From Chytridium lagenaria (taxonomy: Eukaryota; Chytridiomycota; Chytridiomycetes; Chytridiales; Chytridiaceae), in contig JAHLKC010000038.1 in the NCBI GenBank assembly GCA_025449115.1, positions 124,001-188,000 on the forward strand: 64,000 nucleotides of DNA. The letters are read 5' to 3'. The notes below the pieces were generated by a model. That model did not search any database. It was not told the origin of the DNA and saw only the letters and a program-made list of their open reading frames with translations. Position numbers and translations under genes: made by a program. Shown piece by piece: positions 21,533-33,142 of this stretch (position 1 is its first letter; each line of letters starts with the position of its first letter).

Positions 21533-24500
21533 ATGTTTGGAGGTCAAGATGCGGATTCAAAACGGCAAACCCTGCGGAATGAGCTCAAGTCAGAGATGCA
21601 GGTTTGCTGGATATTTAAAAACATTACATGCTAACGGAGGTTAAGAAATTTCTTTCTGAGCAGTCTAATATCAATCCCAGGCTGAAGCACCTACGCTCAA
21701 ACGATCGAGATGTGCTCGTATCTATAGCGGATCCTAACATCGGAAGAGAGAGAGGGGCTGCGAAAAGGTCCGAATGTAATATGCCAGCAACCAGTCTGGA
21801 TAATTATAAAACCTCTAGGCCAACAGGTTGAACATTTATTAATATACGTTTAACATTGAAAAGGAGATGCTTATGATAGACCAATGCAACCACGAATACA
21901 ATCGTAAGCCTTTTATCCATATATAATTTTGTGCATACTGATTATATATTAAGCTCTTATGCTCATGAGGCAAATCCGATAACGGGAATGAATTATGACC
22001 AGAGAGTGCCATATCAATCGAATATGGCGCCAATGGGATATTCTCCGCCTCCGAGAGATAATCGAGGATATGACGGAGTGGCTCCGGGACATGTCGAACA
22101 CTTCTCGACTTATATGCCGTATCCTAGAGGAGACTCTATTGGGATGGGATATCCTTACCCATATATGCAGGTTTTGTTTTTTTGGCTTGCAAAGGTTTTT
22201 AACGAATATCACAGCACCCAAATCTTCTTCCCAATCCATTCCCAGTTTTTCCGATGCCTTCATTTGGAGAGAATTTTAATCGCACAGGTGCACTTCAAAG
22301 TAAGTTTGATAAATTATTAAGACGTCTTTGCTGATATCACTTCAGCGCGACAGCATCAATATCCATCAAGTTATATGGAAGATCCTGTAACGGTACCTGA
22401 TGATATGAATATAGTACTAATTGAATCTCAGTCCGGTGGAATGGCAGGTGCGGAGGGTGGAGAAGGGTATATATCGCAATTAGCGAAAACGCTAATTTTA
22501 CTAGTTGGAGAGACCCGAGGGAAGCATGGAGGCCGGAGAGAAATGGTGGAAGACGTCATGTAGCTCCCCCAGATCCCAACGCGGATAAGGTATTTTGCAA
22601 CATCATACATGTTTTATGACCATCTCTAGAAAAACCAGTATTTACGAGATCTTGGTTTGTTTTCAAGCTTTATCTCGCTAAATTTCTAGATGAGCAAGTT
22701 AGGCAGAAAAAATTTGAAGCTGAACGCAAGAATGCAGCTTTGAAAGCAGAAGAAAAAAAGGTGTACTTTTTTACCTTATATGTTTTAATTGTTTTAGAAA
22801 GAGGAAGAGATAATGAAGTACAATCCTTGGGGAAGATCTGGCGGAGGAGCTCCAAATAAAGCCGCAGTGAAAGAGGTAATATAAAAGATTAATTTATGTA
22901 ATTTAAAGTTTAGGCTTTATCCGGGCAAAGGCCATCAAATGATAAAAACATATATGAGAGTTTCCAGCAAACGGTCCCGAAGGATGCAGACTTTTTTGCT
23001 GCTCTTCTTCCAACACGACCGTCAGAGCAACATTTCGACCATTCTAGTCACTCCGCTATAGGTTCAAGGTGTGTGACTTAGTTTTAATGGCTGAATAATA
23101 CAGCGCTGCACCTATTTCGCCAAGTCAAGCAGGAACGGGAGCTGGCGGTAAGTGCAAATTCTACAAAGTTTTTGTTCCCGCACTGTTCAATCTTCATCAT
23201 AATTACTTCGAAAATGGGAAAGCTAACTATTTCGCACAGTAAAGTCCTTTGCTCGCGGTTAGAGTCAATACGGACCAGGTGCCAGATTGGCAAAAAGAGG
23301 AAAATTTTAAGAAACAGCGCGCTCAGCAGGAGATTCAAGTTCGTACGCCTACAATCTTAACTATTTAATGTTATAATCTGATTAGGAGGGCACTTCGACG
23401 TCAAATTATGGAGCGGGAAGCTGTCAAGGCAAAAGAACTTGAACGCCAAAAGGAGGAGGAGAGAAAGGAGTTAGAGAGAGTTCAACTTGAGCAACAGGAA
23501 ATGCGCCGGCGTTTTGAACTCGAGAAGGAAGAGGCAAAAAGGCGGGAAGTATGTTACTTCGATTCCTAAGGATATTAATGTATAATTTAATCCAGCAAGA
23601 AGAAATTGCCGGAAAGATTGCGAACTAAGATGGAAAAAAATGGAAAAGGCAGCTGCCGCACAAGCGCAAACAGATCAGAGAGATGAGAAAGAACGTATAA
23701 GAGATGAGAAAGAACGTAAAAATCCAGGTGCAACATTCCCAAAACGATTATAAACAGACGCATAACGGAAGTCAGAATTATAAGTCCAACTTCCGTGATG
23801 ATTACGTATCAAAAGCACCTCCGTCGCCACCACTACCAACTCTGAGCAAGCAAAGAGCGCCATCTCCGCCTATTCCTACGCTAAGAAAGCAGAGGGACCG
23901 GTCATCATCTCCACCAGTCCCAGCCATGAGGAAACAACCGGAAAGAACACCTTCTCCACCAATACCTACTATAAGAAAGCAAAATGTGCAAAGAGAGAGG
24001 ACCCCTTCCCCACCAATCCAATCACTTAGGTCCCGAAAAGAAAGTTCCACTTCATCTCAAGGGTATAGTTTAGCTTCTCATGCTAAAGAAGGTACATACA
24101 ATAATGGCGGCCATGGAGACAAGGAGGCCTTTCACACTCGTATGCTTCTGGAGCAACTTTCGCTGATTCAAAAAGTAAACAATTCTTTTAAAGCCCACTA
24201 AAGCTTTCAACAGGAATTGGGGGATGAAGATCAAAAGATAAGAAATAACTTGGCTTCCATGTCTCTAGCTTCCATGTCACAACGGAAAAGCTCATAACCC
24301 GGCCCAAATTGCGAGATAATACAGGTATGTGCACGTCCTTATAAAAGCCTTCACTATGGTGGTTTGTTCGCATTGGGAAATTACCGCTGTAAAATCCAAT
24401 CTCTAAGCTGTTTGATTTGCAAATAGTTTCAAACAAGTACCAAGACCGAGATCCTCGACAACATGAGCCTTCAGCAAGGCAGGAGGCGATCACCCCTGTG

Positions 24501-25013
24501 AAAAAGAGAACGGATACGCAGTAGCATACATTCCGCAAAAGCCAGGGGTCCGTCCGCCGTACTGGACGACTTTATTCGTGAGGAAGTGGACTTTTTTGGA
24601 CGGCCTCAAATACTAGAAGGGAACGTATGGAAGAAAGAAAAAACGTAGAAGTTTTGTAAAAATTTACCTAACTGTTTTTAGCATAGACTTGCAAAAACGA
24701 AACAACTTCTTGCAGTCGAAATCGAAATTAATATATTTAGATGGGGCAATAGCAGCAAGTGGCGAAGACGCATTTGGAGAACTCTCGCGAAGTTCCTCAC
24801 GAAACTCGCCCGCCTTGCCCGCGCACAAAATTGGAACGCCAGCAAATAGGCGTGTAAAAAACTGCCGAATCGCAAGACTCGTCGATGGATATTGATGCGA
24901 TCGAGAGCATGAATAGTCTCCGTTTACAAAAGCTCTTGGATTTGGAAAATGGCTTTCGACGAGGTATTGACCACCTTTTAGCTTTTGCAAAGAACGAGCC
25001 AGCAGCAGCATAA
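21533..25013 (+). CDS. CSPP1: CSPP1-like centrosome/cilium protein
   Basis: A long coiled-coil protein of centrosomes, spindle poles and ciliary axonemes in animals. The start MFGGQDADSKRQTLRNELKS with KKFLSEQ resembles the FGGEDRE...L.EQ block of CSPP1. YNPWGRSGGGAP (about 22820) is nearly the family signature. A strongly charged coiled coil (EAVKAKELERQKEEERKELE) and a set of SPPIPTLRKQ repeats (23820-24020) follow. The C-terminus reads SMNSLRLQKLLDLENGFRRG and stops at 25011-25013. About twelve short introns are present. One near 24625-24680 has a textbook CCTAACTG...TAG end. One frame change sits at A6 (24856-24861), others are possible. Expected only in fungi that keep a flagellum. Confidence 0.84.
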
Positions 25014-25240
25014 CTGTATCTATGAATAAAACTGAAGTTTGGGAGCGAATATGTATGAGTGTCTCGTAAAGGTTTTCGTGCATGGAGACAACGCGCAATG
25101 TCCACTTCCTCAGAAGCAACTCTTTTCTGAAAGTCTTCCCATCCCTATCAATTCTCTCTAATTTTGTGTACTACGCTTTGTTGCTTCTGCTCACAGCGAA
25201 GGTTTGAAATCAGCGATACCATTGAATTTCATCATATACC

Positions 25241-27450
25241 ATGAACGCGGGCAAGGCTGTTGTTCGCGGTGTGAAGAACTATGCGAAGGGATACTCTGAA
25301 ATCCAAGTCAAAGTCAGGTACTCATTGGTCTCTTTGAATGCCTCTTTACCAGGGTATCTGTGCGTGACTATTTAGGAATGCAACATCAAACGATCCAGTA
25401 AGTCCTTGCATGCATCGGATCCAATGCTAACCATGCATCCAAAGGGCCCCCCGCAGCAGGCTGATATGATGCAAATTGCAAGGGCCACATTCAATCAGTA
25501 AGATTACAAAGGTTGGGAATGTTCTCACTCTTTAGTCGAGACTTCATCGATATTATGGAAATGCTGGACAAGAGGTTAAATGATAAAGGAAAGAACTGGC
25601 GCCACGTTTACAAGGTATGAAATCAAATATACGGTCTCTCTAACGATGAAGTCTTTGATTTTGTTGGACTATCTGTTGCATGAGGGCTCAGAGAATGTTA
25701 TAAAATACGCGAAAGAGAATCTATACGTCGTGAAGACTTTGAAGGATTTTCAATACGTTGATGACGATTCAAAAGATCATGGCATGAATGGTTAGTTCAA
25801 TTCTTTTTTTTGATAACATTGAATCTGATGAATACAGTCCGTCAACTCAGCAAAGATATTACCGCACTGCTTGCCGACGACTCCAGACTTCAGACGGAAA
25901 GAAGAGATCCTGGCACTCGTCGATCAAATGAAATACCTGCTGCTCTCTACGATCGCGCTCCCGCCCGTGAGTACTATAACGAAGAGACCGATTTGGAGAA
26001 GGCTTTGGAGGAGAGCAGGAAGACTGCGAGAATGGAGGAAAGGAAACGAACTGATGCCCAGAAGAGGTGGTATAGATCGTTCTCTCCATTACTAACTTTC
26101 TGCAGCGAAACGGACCTCCAGAAGGCGTTGGAGCTCAGTGAAAAGGAGGCAGTTGTTGAAGAGCGAAAGAGGGAGAGGTTAGATGGATGATGACGATCAA
26201 TTTAACATTTTGGAAGCGTGGCGAAGCCGAAGCAGAATGACATGATTGATTTTTTCGCCAGTACCGAGGAGGAGCAGCCGAATCTCCTTGCGAACTCGTA
26301 CCAGCAGAGTAACTTCAACGCCACTCCGTTTGGTGGTTTTAGTGGGCCGTCTGGCTTCTCTAATGCAGCACCTGATCCTTTTGTGGCTTTAATGCAGCAA
26401 CAGCAAATGCAACAGCAACAGTTGCAACAGCAGATTGCTCAGCAGCAGCTCCAGCAGTCTTTGTTCTCAGCGCCAGCACCGCAAGCTGCATCTAATCCTT
26501 TCGCTGGTTTTGGGGCCACTCAACCTGGCTTCCCTTCTAGCCCTAGTAGTAACTCAATTAGCAATGGATTTGGAAACACACAAACCTCTGGAGCGTTTTT
26601 TGACAATGTCCCTAGGAAGATTACACCTCAAGTTGTTTTTCATTTTTGTAAGGGCATGTTTAACAGGATATTTTAGGCTACTGAAACCAACTTCAATGGT
26701 CTAAACGACGTCGCTAGAAATAGGTATGATTTAATTACCCCTATCCCGTTTAGATTAACGGATTTTTAGTCAGCAGATTGATCCATTTGCGTCCTTGGCG
26801 AATTCTTCGCGATCTAATGGGTAAGTGTTGATTCCCTTTCTTTATTATTATTTACGTTAATATCCGTTGTATTAGCATTTCCACGGGGTTCACAGTCAAC
26901 TCAATTGGAAGTAATGCTATAAACCCATTTGCGCCCGCCTCAAACGCAGAGCCTGTGAGTTTTTCCATGATGGGCTTTTTTAACAGTGCGTTTAGTTTGG
27001 AAACAGCAATACTTCCAATGATTTGTTCGCTATGCAAAACACAATGCCCCTCTCAAACATTTCGAGCACACCCACTCCAACGATGTCAAACAGCCCTTCC
27101 TTCCAACAATTCGGATCTGCAGGAGCATCAAAGAACCCATTCCAGCCTGCTCCTAAGTTCCAATGGGAGGCCAACCAACAAGCCACCCCTTCCCTTGCCC
27201 AGCTAGCGACGACCCAGAATTCCTCTTTTTCGACCTCTCAATATGGGCAGATGGGTCAGTCGGTTCCGTCTGTGTCTGTGGGAATGAACGGGCAGAACAA
27301 TGGTATGGGTCTCTTTGGACAGGGTCAGCAGCAAGCGCAGCCCTTCGGTGGCCTTCCCAGAACCAGTTCTCTGGATTTGCAACACCCCAGCAGCCCTTTG
27401 GACAGAATGCCTTTGGACAGCCAGCTCAGCAACAACAACCTTTCTTCTAA
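25241..27450 (+). CDS. Epsin (ENTH domain clathrin adaptor)
   Basis: Endocytic adaptor of the Ent1/Ent2 type. The ENTH domain opens MNAGKAVVRGVKNYAKGYSE and includes ATSNDP, MMQIARATFNQ, IMEMLDKRLNDKGKNWRHVY, ILLDYLLHEGSENV and YVVKTLKDFQYVDDDSKDHG. Two ubiquitin-interacting motifs follow (DLEKALEESRK and DLQKALELSEKEA). The C-terminal half is Q-rich with EH-binding NPF motifs (SNPFAGF, INPFAPA, KNPFQPA) and a DPF. Seven or more introns of 40-60 nt are present. Frame changes occur at C6 (25447-25452) and near 27340. The second selects the end FGQPAQQQQPFF at 27450, rather than a frame running to 27493. Confidence 0.96.
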
Positions 27451-27633
27451 TCGCAGAGTCCTCGTACCATTTCAAGTTTTGAATAAAGTCTAATGAAAAA
27501 GCGCAAGAAAGTTGTAATGAGTGTATATACAGCAATGGATCTTAGCGAGATGCATTGCAAGTCAAGCATAATCGGTATTCAAATGATGTATCATAACTGT
27601 GAATGTCAGACTTTAACACCTGAAACAGACGAG

Positions 27634-27961
27634 TTACCGTTTGACGGAGCAAAGACTACAAAAGACAGACCCGCATAGATGGCAAGTTGCATCTGCTTCA
27701 TCTTGCACATTCTTTCCGCAGAAATCACAGGAGCATTTGTATGTTCCAGCTCTGGATGGCTTGAATGTGTGTTGTCCGGACTTGCAGCCTTTCTTAACCT
27801 CTGCAAGGTTTTAGCTGTCAAGGAATAAGTAAAGCCATTCGTACCAAATAGCGCTTACCATGAACTTCACTCCAGTCGACGTCATCTCTTATGTGCTTCT
27901 TCATGGGCTCCCAGCCATGGTCACAGTCCTTTCTTTTGCCTATTCGTCCATGACCAATCAT
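27634..27961 (-). CDS. Small Cys-rich (zinc-ribbon-like) protein, unknown
   Basis: Two exons from ATG 27961. The first encodes MIGHGRIGKRKDCDHGWEPM and a charged helix. After an intron ending CTTGACAG the second encodes REVKKGCKSGQHTFKPSRAG, then CSCDFCGKNVQDEADATCHL and CGSVFCSLC. This makes four CxxC/CxC knuckles, as in a zinc-binding treble-clef or ribbon. The protein is about 90 residues, with stop TAA at 27634-27636. It contains no homology I can name. A competing frame in the same strand is longer but lacks the Cys pattern. Confidence 0.65.
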
Positions 27962-28104
27962 TTTGTTTAAAATATTTCAAAGCTGTAAACAGTTTGTTAG
28001 GAAGAAACGGGACAAAGTGAAGAATGTTGTTCCTAACAAGCAGCAGCTGATTTCTTTTTTGGCTAATTTCTTTTATCTACAACACTTTCTATACACATAT
28101 CTCA

Positions 28105-28470
28105 TCAAAGAGTTTTGAACTTAAAATCCAGTCCCTTTTGTTCAGCGTATTCCTCTATACACTGCTTGCAATAATCGCACATTGCAGAAAGGCTCATATC
28201 CGAGGAAATCAGGACGCCATCAGATGAGCGGGGAAATTCACCTAAATAAGTAAATTAGAATTGAAAAGAACACAATAAAATCAGACTACCTTTGAGATTT
28301 CGACAAAGCCTCGTTGCATCTCCCCATTGCTTTTCGGATTTTTGGGAATCATGCCATCCTTCAGAAAAGTTTTTTGCAATCTCACGCGTTTTCTTCTCCC
28401 AGTCAACAGAAACGTCAGCATTGCCAGATTCTTGGGGAAGGGCTTTGACAACAGACGACGTGAAAGCCAT
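28105..28470 (-). CDS. Small hypothetical protein
   Basis: About 105 residues in two exons. It starts MAFTSSVVKALPQESGNAD and continues WEKKTREIAKNFSEGWHDSQ, and after an intron at about 28242-28288 SSDMSLSAMCDYCKQCIEEY to the end. CxxCxxC in the C-terminal part could bind metal or be a short helical hairpin. No family is recognised. The ATG lies just 17 bases downstream of the stop of the preceding gene in the same direction. Confidence 0.6.
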
Positions 28471-28486
28471 TCGCCGTCGCCCGGAT

Positions 28487-31303
28487 TTAAAAAGTAAAAC
28501 CGACTCGAATCTCATCCTGCGTAGAATGATGAGACTTTAACAACAAAAAAGAAAGACGATATTTTGAGAGCCACAATACGTACATAAGACTATGTAGTCC
28601 CGCAAAGTTTTTAAACTTCGCAAACCGAGAGTAGACGTACGTTACATCGAGTCAAATGTTGAAATAACCTGGAGGTCATCCTTTGTCCAGCTGGATTTCG
28701 CAGCAAGCTAAAAACGAATTAGATATTTTAAAACGCCTTCAGGTTAAACAAAAAAAAAAACATACATCAAAGGCATGACAAACAAGACTGGCACAATAAT
28801 GCAACACAGAGATTGTCGCACTCTCTGGATCCTTAGACTTATTCAAGGCATCGCCCATATGCTTATGAATCAGCCCAAAATGCTTCCATTTCCCGGGATT
28901 AGAAACCGATGAACTTCCCCCCGACCGTGAAGCACCACTATTCAATTGCTGCTCCTGCTGCCGTGAGTTCGGTGTAATAGGGCTGTTGCCTCCGGATGAC
29001 GAACCAATCTGAAGGGATGGTTTCCTTGCTTTCACAGATGACGAATCCAAGGATGGTGTGTCATCACCAGCGGGGCGGTCAGTAGGGTTTCCAGAATTTC
29101 TCATAGTGTACTGTTGCAGACTCATAGTGCGTTTTCGAAAGTTGCGGCTGTGCGGCGGTAGTTTGAGAAGATGAATCAGACGGTGGAGGTATTGAGGGGG
29201 ATGTGGACGAGCTGTCGTTTTTGGCTGAAAGTATATCCTTCTTCCTGCCTAAAGATTTCGGAGTTGAGTGAGGTTTTGGAGAAGGTGCAGTCGCAGGTGT
29301 TGCTTCCAAAGCTCGGCCATTTCGTTCTACTACAATTACATCCGCAGCCGCTCGTTTCGCCTCCTCTTTTGCTGCCTCGGCAACCCCTTTTTTCTTCCTA
29401 TCCTCCCGCGAAGAATCACGACGACTACTGTGACGGTCATCCCGCTTGTCTTTTCCACGGTCACGATCTCTATCTCTCGACCTGGTCCGATCTCTCGGAA
29501 CTCTGTCACGATCCTTGTCTCTTGACGGTGACCGTTCTTTTGACAAAGCGCGTCCGCGGTCCTTTTCTCTATCCTTGTCACGACGGTCCCGAGACTTTGA
29601 GCGGTCTCTGGAAAATGTCTCTGCGGTCTGAGCCACCGGTCTCTGTCGCGATCGCGATCTCGTCTGTCCCGTGAGCGGGACCTGTCTCTTCCTCCGTCTC
29701 GATCTTTGTCCCGCGACCCTCGGTCCCTATCCCTCTCACGGATCCTCTTCCCGTCTCTTCCATCCTTCCCATCTCTGTCCCTTCTTTTCTCCTTATCTTT
29801 CTCCTTCTCTTTCTCCTTCTCCTTCTCCCTTTCCCTCCCACTCTCTTTTTCCTTGACCCCTTTAGATCTGTCCTCCTTCACTTTTTCGTCTCTGAGTTTA
29901 TCTTCCTTCGCTTTATCTCCTCTCGATTTATCCTCCTTCACCTTCTCGTCCTTGACCCTCTCTTCTCTTGGCCGATCTTCCCTCACCTTTTCTTCGCTAA
30001 TCTTTTCCACCTTAACCGTCTCCCCCTTCTCCCCTTTTGATTTCTCCTCCTTTGACCTATCCTCTTTCAATTTATCCGTCTTCATCTTTTCATCCCTAAT
30101 CCTTTCCTCTTTCGCCCTATCAACCCCTCTTTCCCCAACACTCTCAACCACACGATCCAAGTCCCGCTTAAGCTTTACACTCTTCTCTTTCCCGGAACCC
30201 TTCACATCAGAACGCCCTAACGTAGGGCTCGCTTTGGCAGTCTCCCCAACCCCGTTCTCCACATTGGTATCGGCAGACTTCCTTCGAAGCGCCGCTTTAT
30301 CATCTTCTCCGCCATCGCGTGCTGCATTGGCTTCAACCTCCCCATCACCTTTTTTTAATCTCTTAGACTTAGGCTCAATCTCATGAAGCGGACTCTCCCT
30401 CTTCCTTCTCTCCGGCGTCACAGACTGTGGTTCTTCTGGAGCGCTTACAATAGGAGGATTCATCGGGGTATGCGTTCCATTGATAGTTTCGTCAATTTTC
30501 ATATCTTCTATCGCCGCATCACCTTCATTCATCATGTCGACTTCTACAATAACTTTAATACAAGTTTTCAACGAGAGGACTCACCAGGCATGGCAGAGAC
30601 GATAGGGAAATCCCCTTTTGATACAGGATCAGCTATTGTATCAAGTAGCTGCATCAACGGTTCCAGTTCCATGAAGCTTGGTGGATTCAAAGATCGATTC
30701 GATGGTTTTGCCGCAACTTTTTGCTTTGTCCTTCCGTTCTCGCTACTCGAAGGAGCTAATAAATACAGAATGTCCAATCGTCAGCACTCAGCAACCCCCG
30801 AAATTCAAAAATACCTTCAGAGCTAGGCTTGCTTCCAGTTTCAGATTCCCTCAAACTTGTCGTCCTCCTATCGGCCGCGACGATAATTTCCGTCTTGCTT
30901 TCGAATTCTTTTGATCGAACGATGGCGCCGCAGATCGGGTAGTACTCCCCGGATGTCCAAATGTAGATGTTCTCCGTGCCTTCAACTCAGATTCTGACAA
31001 CGGTGTTCCAGCAATCGGTGGACCAGGAAAAACTACTGTAGGTCTTAGAAATGTGCTATACTCGGCAAACTGCTTGGCGTTATAAGGGTGAGGGACAGCC
31101 GGTGATATCTTTCCGCGAAGGCTCCAGATGCCTTCTCGAAGTGAAGCTGCCTTGGCAGAAAACGAGTCTGATGAGTCTTCTTGTGGTCGCTTTGGTTTGT
31201 ATGTTGGATCAGCGCCGTTCTCGCCTTTGACGAGGAGCTGGTGACCCGTAGAGCGTTGAAGTTTGCTAGTGCTGCTACTGCTACTTGTTGCCGTGGACGT
31301 CAT
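28487..31303 (-). CDS. Highly charged KE/RD-repeat nuclear-type protein
   Basis: ATG 31303 opens a Ser-rich N-terminus (MTSTATSSSSSTSKLQRSTG). The middle, about 29440-30400, consists of degenerate KEDRSKEEK/VKDEKVKED-type repeats followed by RDRDRDRW and SRSRDRR tracts, as in splicing or transcription-elongation factors. The C-terminal third is structured: THYESATVHYEKFWKP, HFGLIHKHMGDALNKSKD, ATISVLHYCASLVCHAFDLA. Its helical pattern loosely recalls the AF4/FMR2 C-terminal domain. I cannot confirm that. A frame change near 29635 separates the RD tract from SRDRSKSRDRR, another near 29110 separates the last two parts. Two short terminal exons end DEIRVGFTF at 28487. Confidence 0.72.
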
Positions 31304-31439
31304 GCTACGGGATTGCGCATGGGTTTCCTTTGAGAAGGTCTGGCAATGGCCTGTAGCACAAATGAAAGGGCTGTTGAATTCTTTTGGCTTTGTTTTTTAG
31401 TTGATGGGTTTCACTTTATTTTTGTTCCATGGCGTATGA

Positions 31440-33089
31440 TTATGCCGCCTTGCCGAGGTCCATCTTCTGCTTCAAAGTCTTCTCGGCGGTGTAGATGATC
31501 GAGTCGACTATGCCTGCAACGGTGAACACTCCACCGACAATGGCGCACACATCCGTGAGGAAGTGCGCGAATGGCTTCTTATATTCGGTATACGTCACAA
31601 GCATAGGTGAAATATCAAAGTTGAAAAACACGCCTAAGGAAAAAAGAGAGATCGTAAATCGATTTAATCATCATACGCAAAAACAAGAAAGATCGTGAAC
31701 TACTCATACCTGGCAATCCCATAGTATTCCCATTCCTGATATCCCTCTCATGCTCCGTCACCGCAATCTGATTCGTGTTCACGACAGTTCCGTTCCTGTA
31801 CTTGTACTTTGTACTAACTACCTTGATAAAATATTGAAACATGTATGCGTCTAATCAAAAAGACTGTGTCAGCAAAACAACAAACATTGCAAAATCTCGA
31901 ACCATTTAAACAACGTACCATTCTGAACACCCTTTTCAACATTATCCAGAGGATTAGTAAAATCCATCCTCTTTCCAAACGAAAGCGAATTGATGGTATG
32001 CGAGAAATCAAACTTATCCCCGTTTTGGTACGAAAACAAATCGTGAACATGGACAGAACCTTGCTGGAAACTCTTTCCAGGTGCAAAGTGGAAGTTTCCC
32101 GCGACCTTGTTGACTTCAATGTGGCCATGCATGTTGCATCCTCGTTCTTTTGTTCCTTAATTTTTTCCGTCCAGCCTTCACGAATGCACTATGAAAAAAG
32201 GGTATATTAAATAACAACGAAAATTGCTGTTTTCGAGACATCATAGCCTCGATAAAGTGCAATGAAAGACGAGAAAAGAGCAAGTAACCTGTTCGACACC
32301 TTCTGGAGATGAGAATGACCATCCATTAGCAGCATATGCTTTCCTGACGTCCTCGCACGTGTTGCAGCACTTGGTACCTTCCCGGTGGAATCCCTCCATA
32401 ACAATCTCCGCAGTAATTAGGGTCAGAGGGTGCCGCCAGGGCCTTCTCCGCTGCTCCAGTAGTATCTCCGATAGCTAAGTCAACAAAATCATCTGGTCAG
32501 AAACAATCCTTACGAAATCCTACACAGAAGAAAACACTAAACGAAAAATACCCACTTGACTTCTCCATGTTGATGAGATTCCCATTAGTATCTAAACGAG
32601 CTTTGATCATGCTATGATCAACATCGTTTTGGTGCTCCCCTGCCACATCCATCACATCAATGCTAAGAACTAAAGAAAACCGTCAGCACTCAATGTTACA
32701 TAACAGAATGAAAGAAAGAGATGAACTCACGGAAACAAGGTATTCTCGGGAAAAGTAATGTTCAAGTTTTATGCTCATCTTCTCTTTTCTCGCCCTATCC
32801 ACATCAAGACTAGGTTGAATCTGAACCGTTTGCCAATCCACAAACTCAGAAACCAGCAACAACATGATGATCGCAGCGCTCAACAAAGTTACTGTTGCAT
32901 GGGGGTTAAATGACAGGTATCTAAATAGAATATAAAATATATGGAGAGTACCTGCTGCACCGGATGATGTTTTGATCCTAAAATCATCCAAGGGCTTGGC
33001 ATACGCATCAAGATCTTTGAGACTTTGAGGAAGCCTTTCGCCGGGGCTGGTTCCGCTCCAGTCCCACTTCCGCGATGCCTGACGACCAT
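31440..33089 (-). CDS. ERV46: ERV46/ERGIC3 COPII-vesicle cargo receptor
   Basis: Cycles between ER and Golgi with Erv41. The N-terminal cytosolic block is SLKDLDAYAKPLDDFRIKT, followed by membrane helix 1 (TLLSAAIIMLLLVSEFVDW) and a large lumenal domain. The lumenal domain shows INMEKSSG, YCGDCYGGIPPGR, CNTCEDVRKAYAANGWSF, GCNMHGHIEVNKVAGNFHFA, FDFSHTINSLSFGKRMDF and YFIKVVSTKYKYRNG. Membrane helix 2 is VCAIVGGVFTVAGIVDSIIY, with the short tail KQKMDLGKAA. Conserved lumenal Cys pairs are kept. Many short introns are present and a frame change occurs near 33030. ATG 33089 is 53 bp from the TMA20 start on the other strand. Confidence 0.95.
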
Positions 33090-33142
33090 CTTGAAAAAAA
33101 TTGGGAAGGAAACTGAGTGTAACAAGTTCCGAGCCATTCACG

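Noticed and set aside
24664..25119. 151-codon minus-strand frame
   Set aside because: It lies opposite the last CSPP1-like exon, which has a good splice acceptor and a protein-like frame to 25013.
29171..30386. Long plus-strand Ser/Leu/Phe-rich frames
   Set aside because: They are shadows of the KE/RD-rich repeats on the minus strand.
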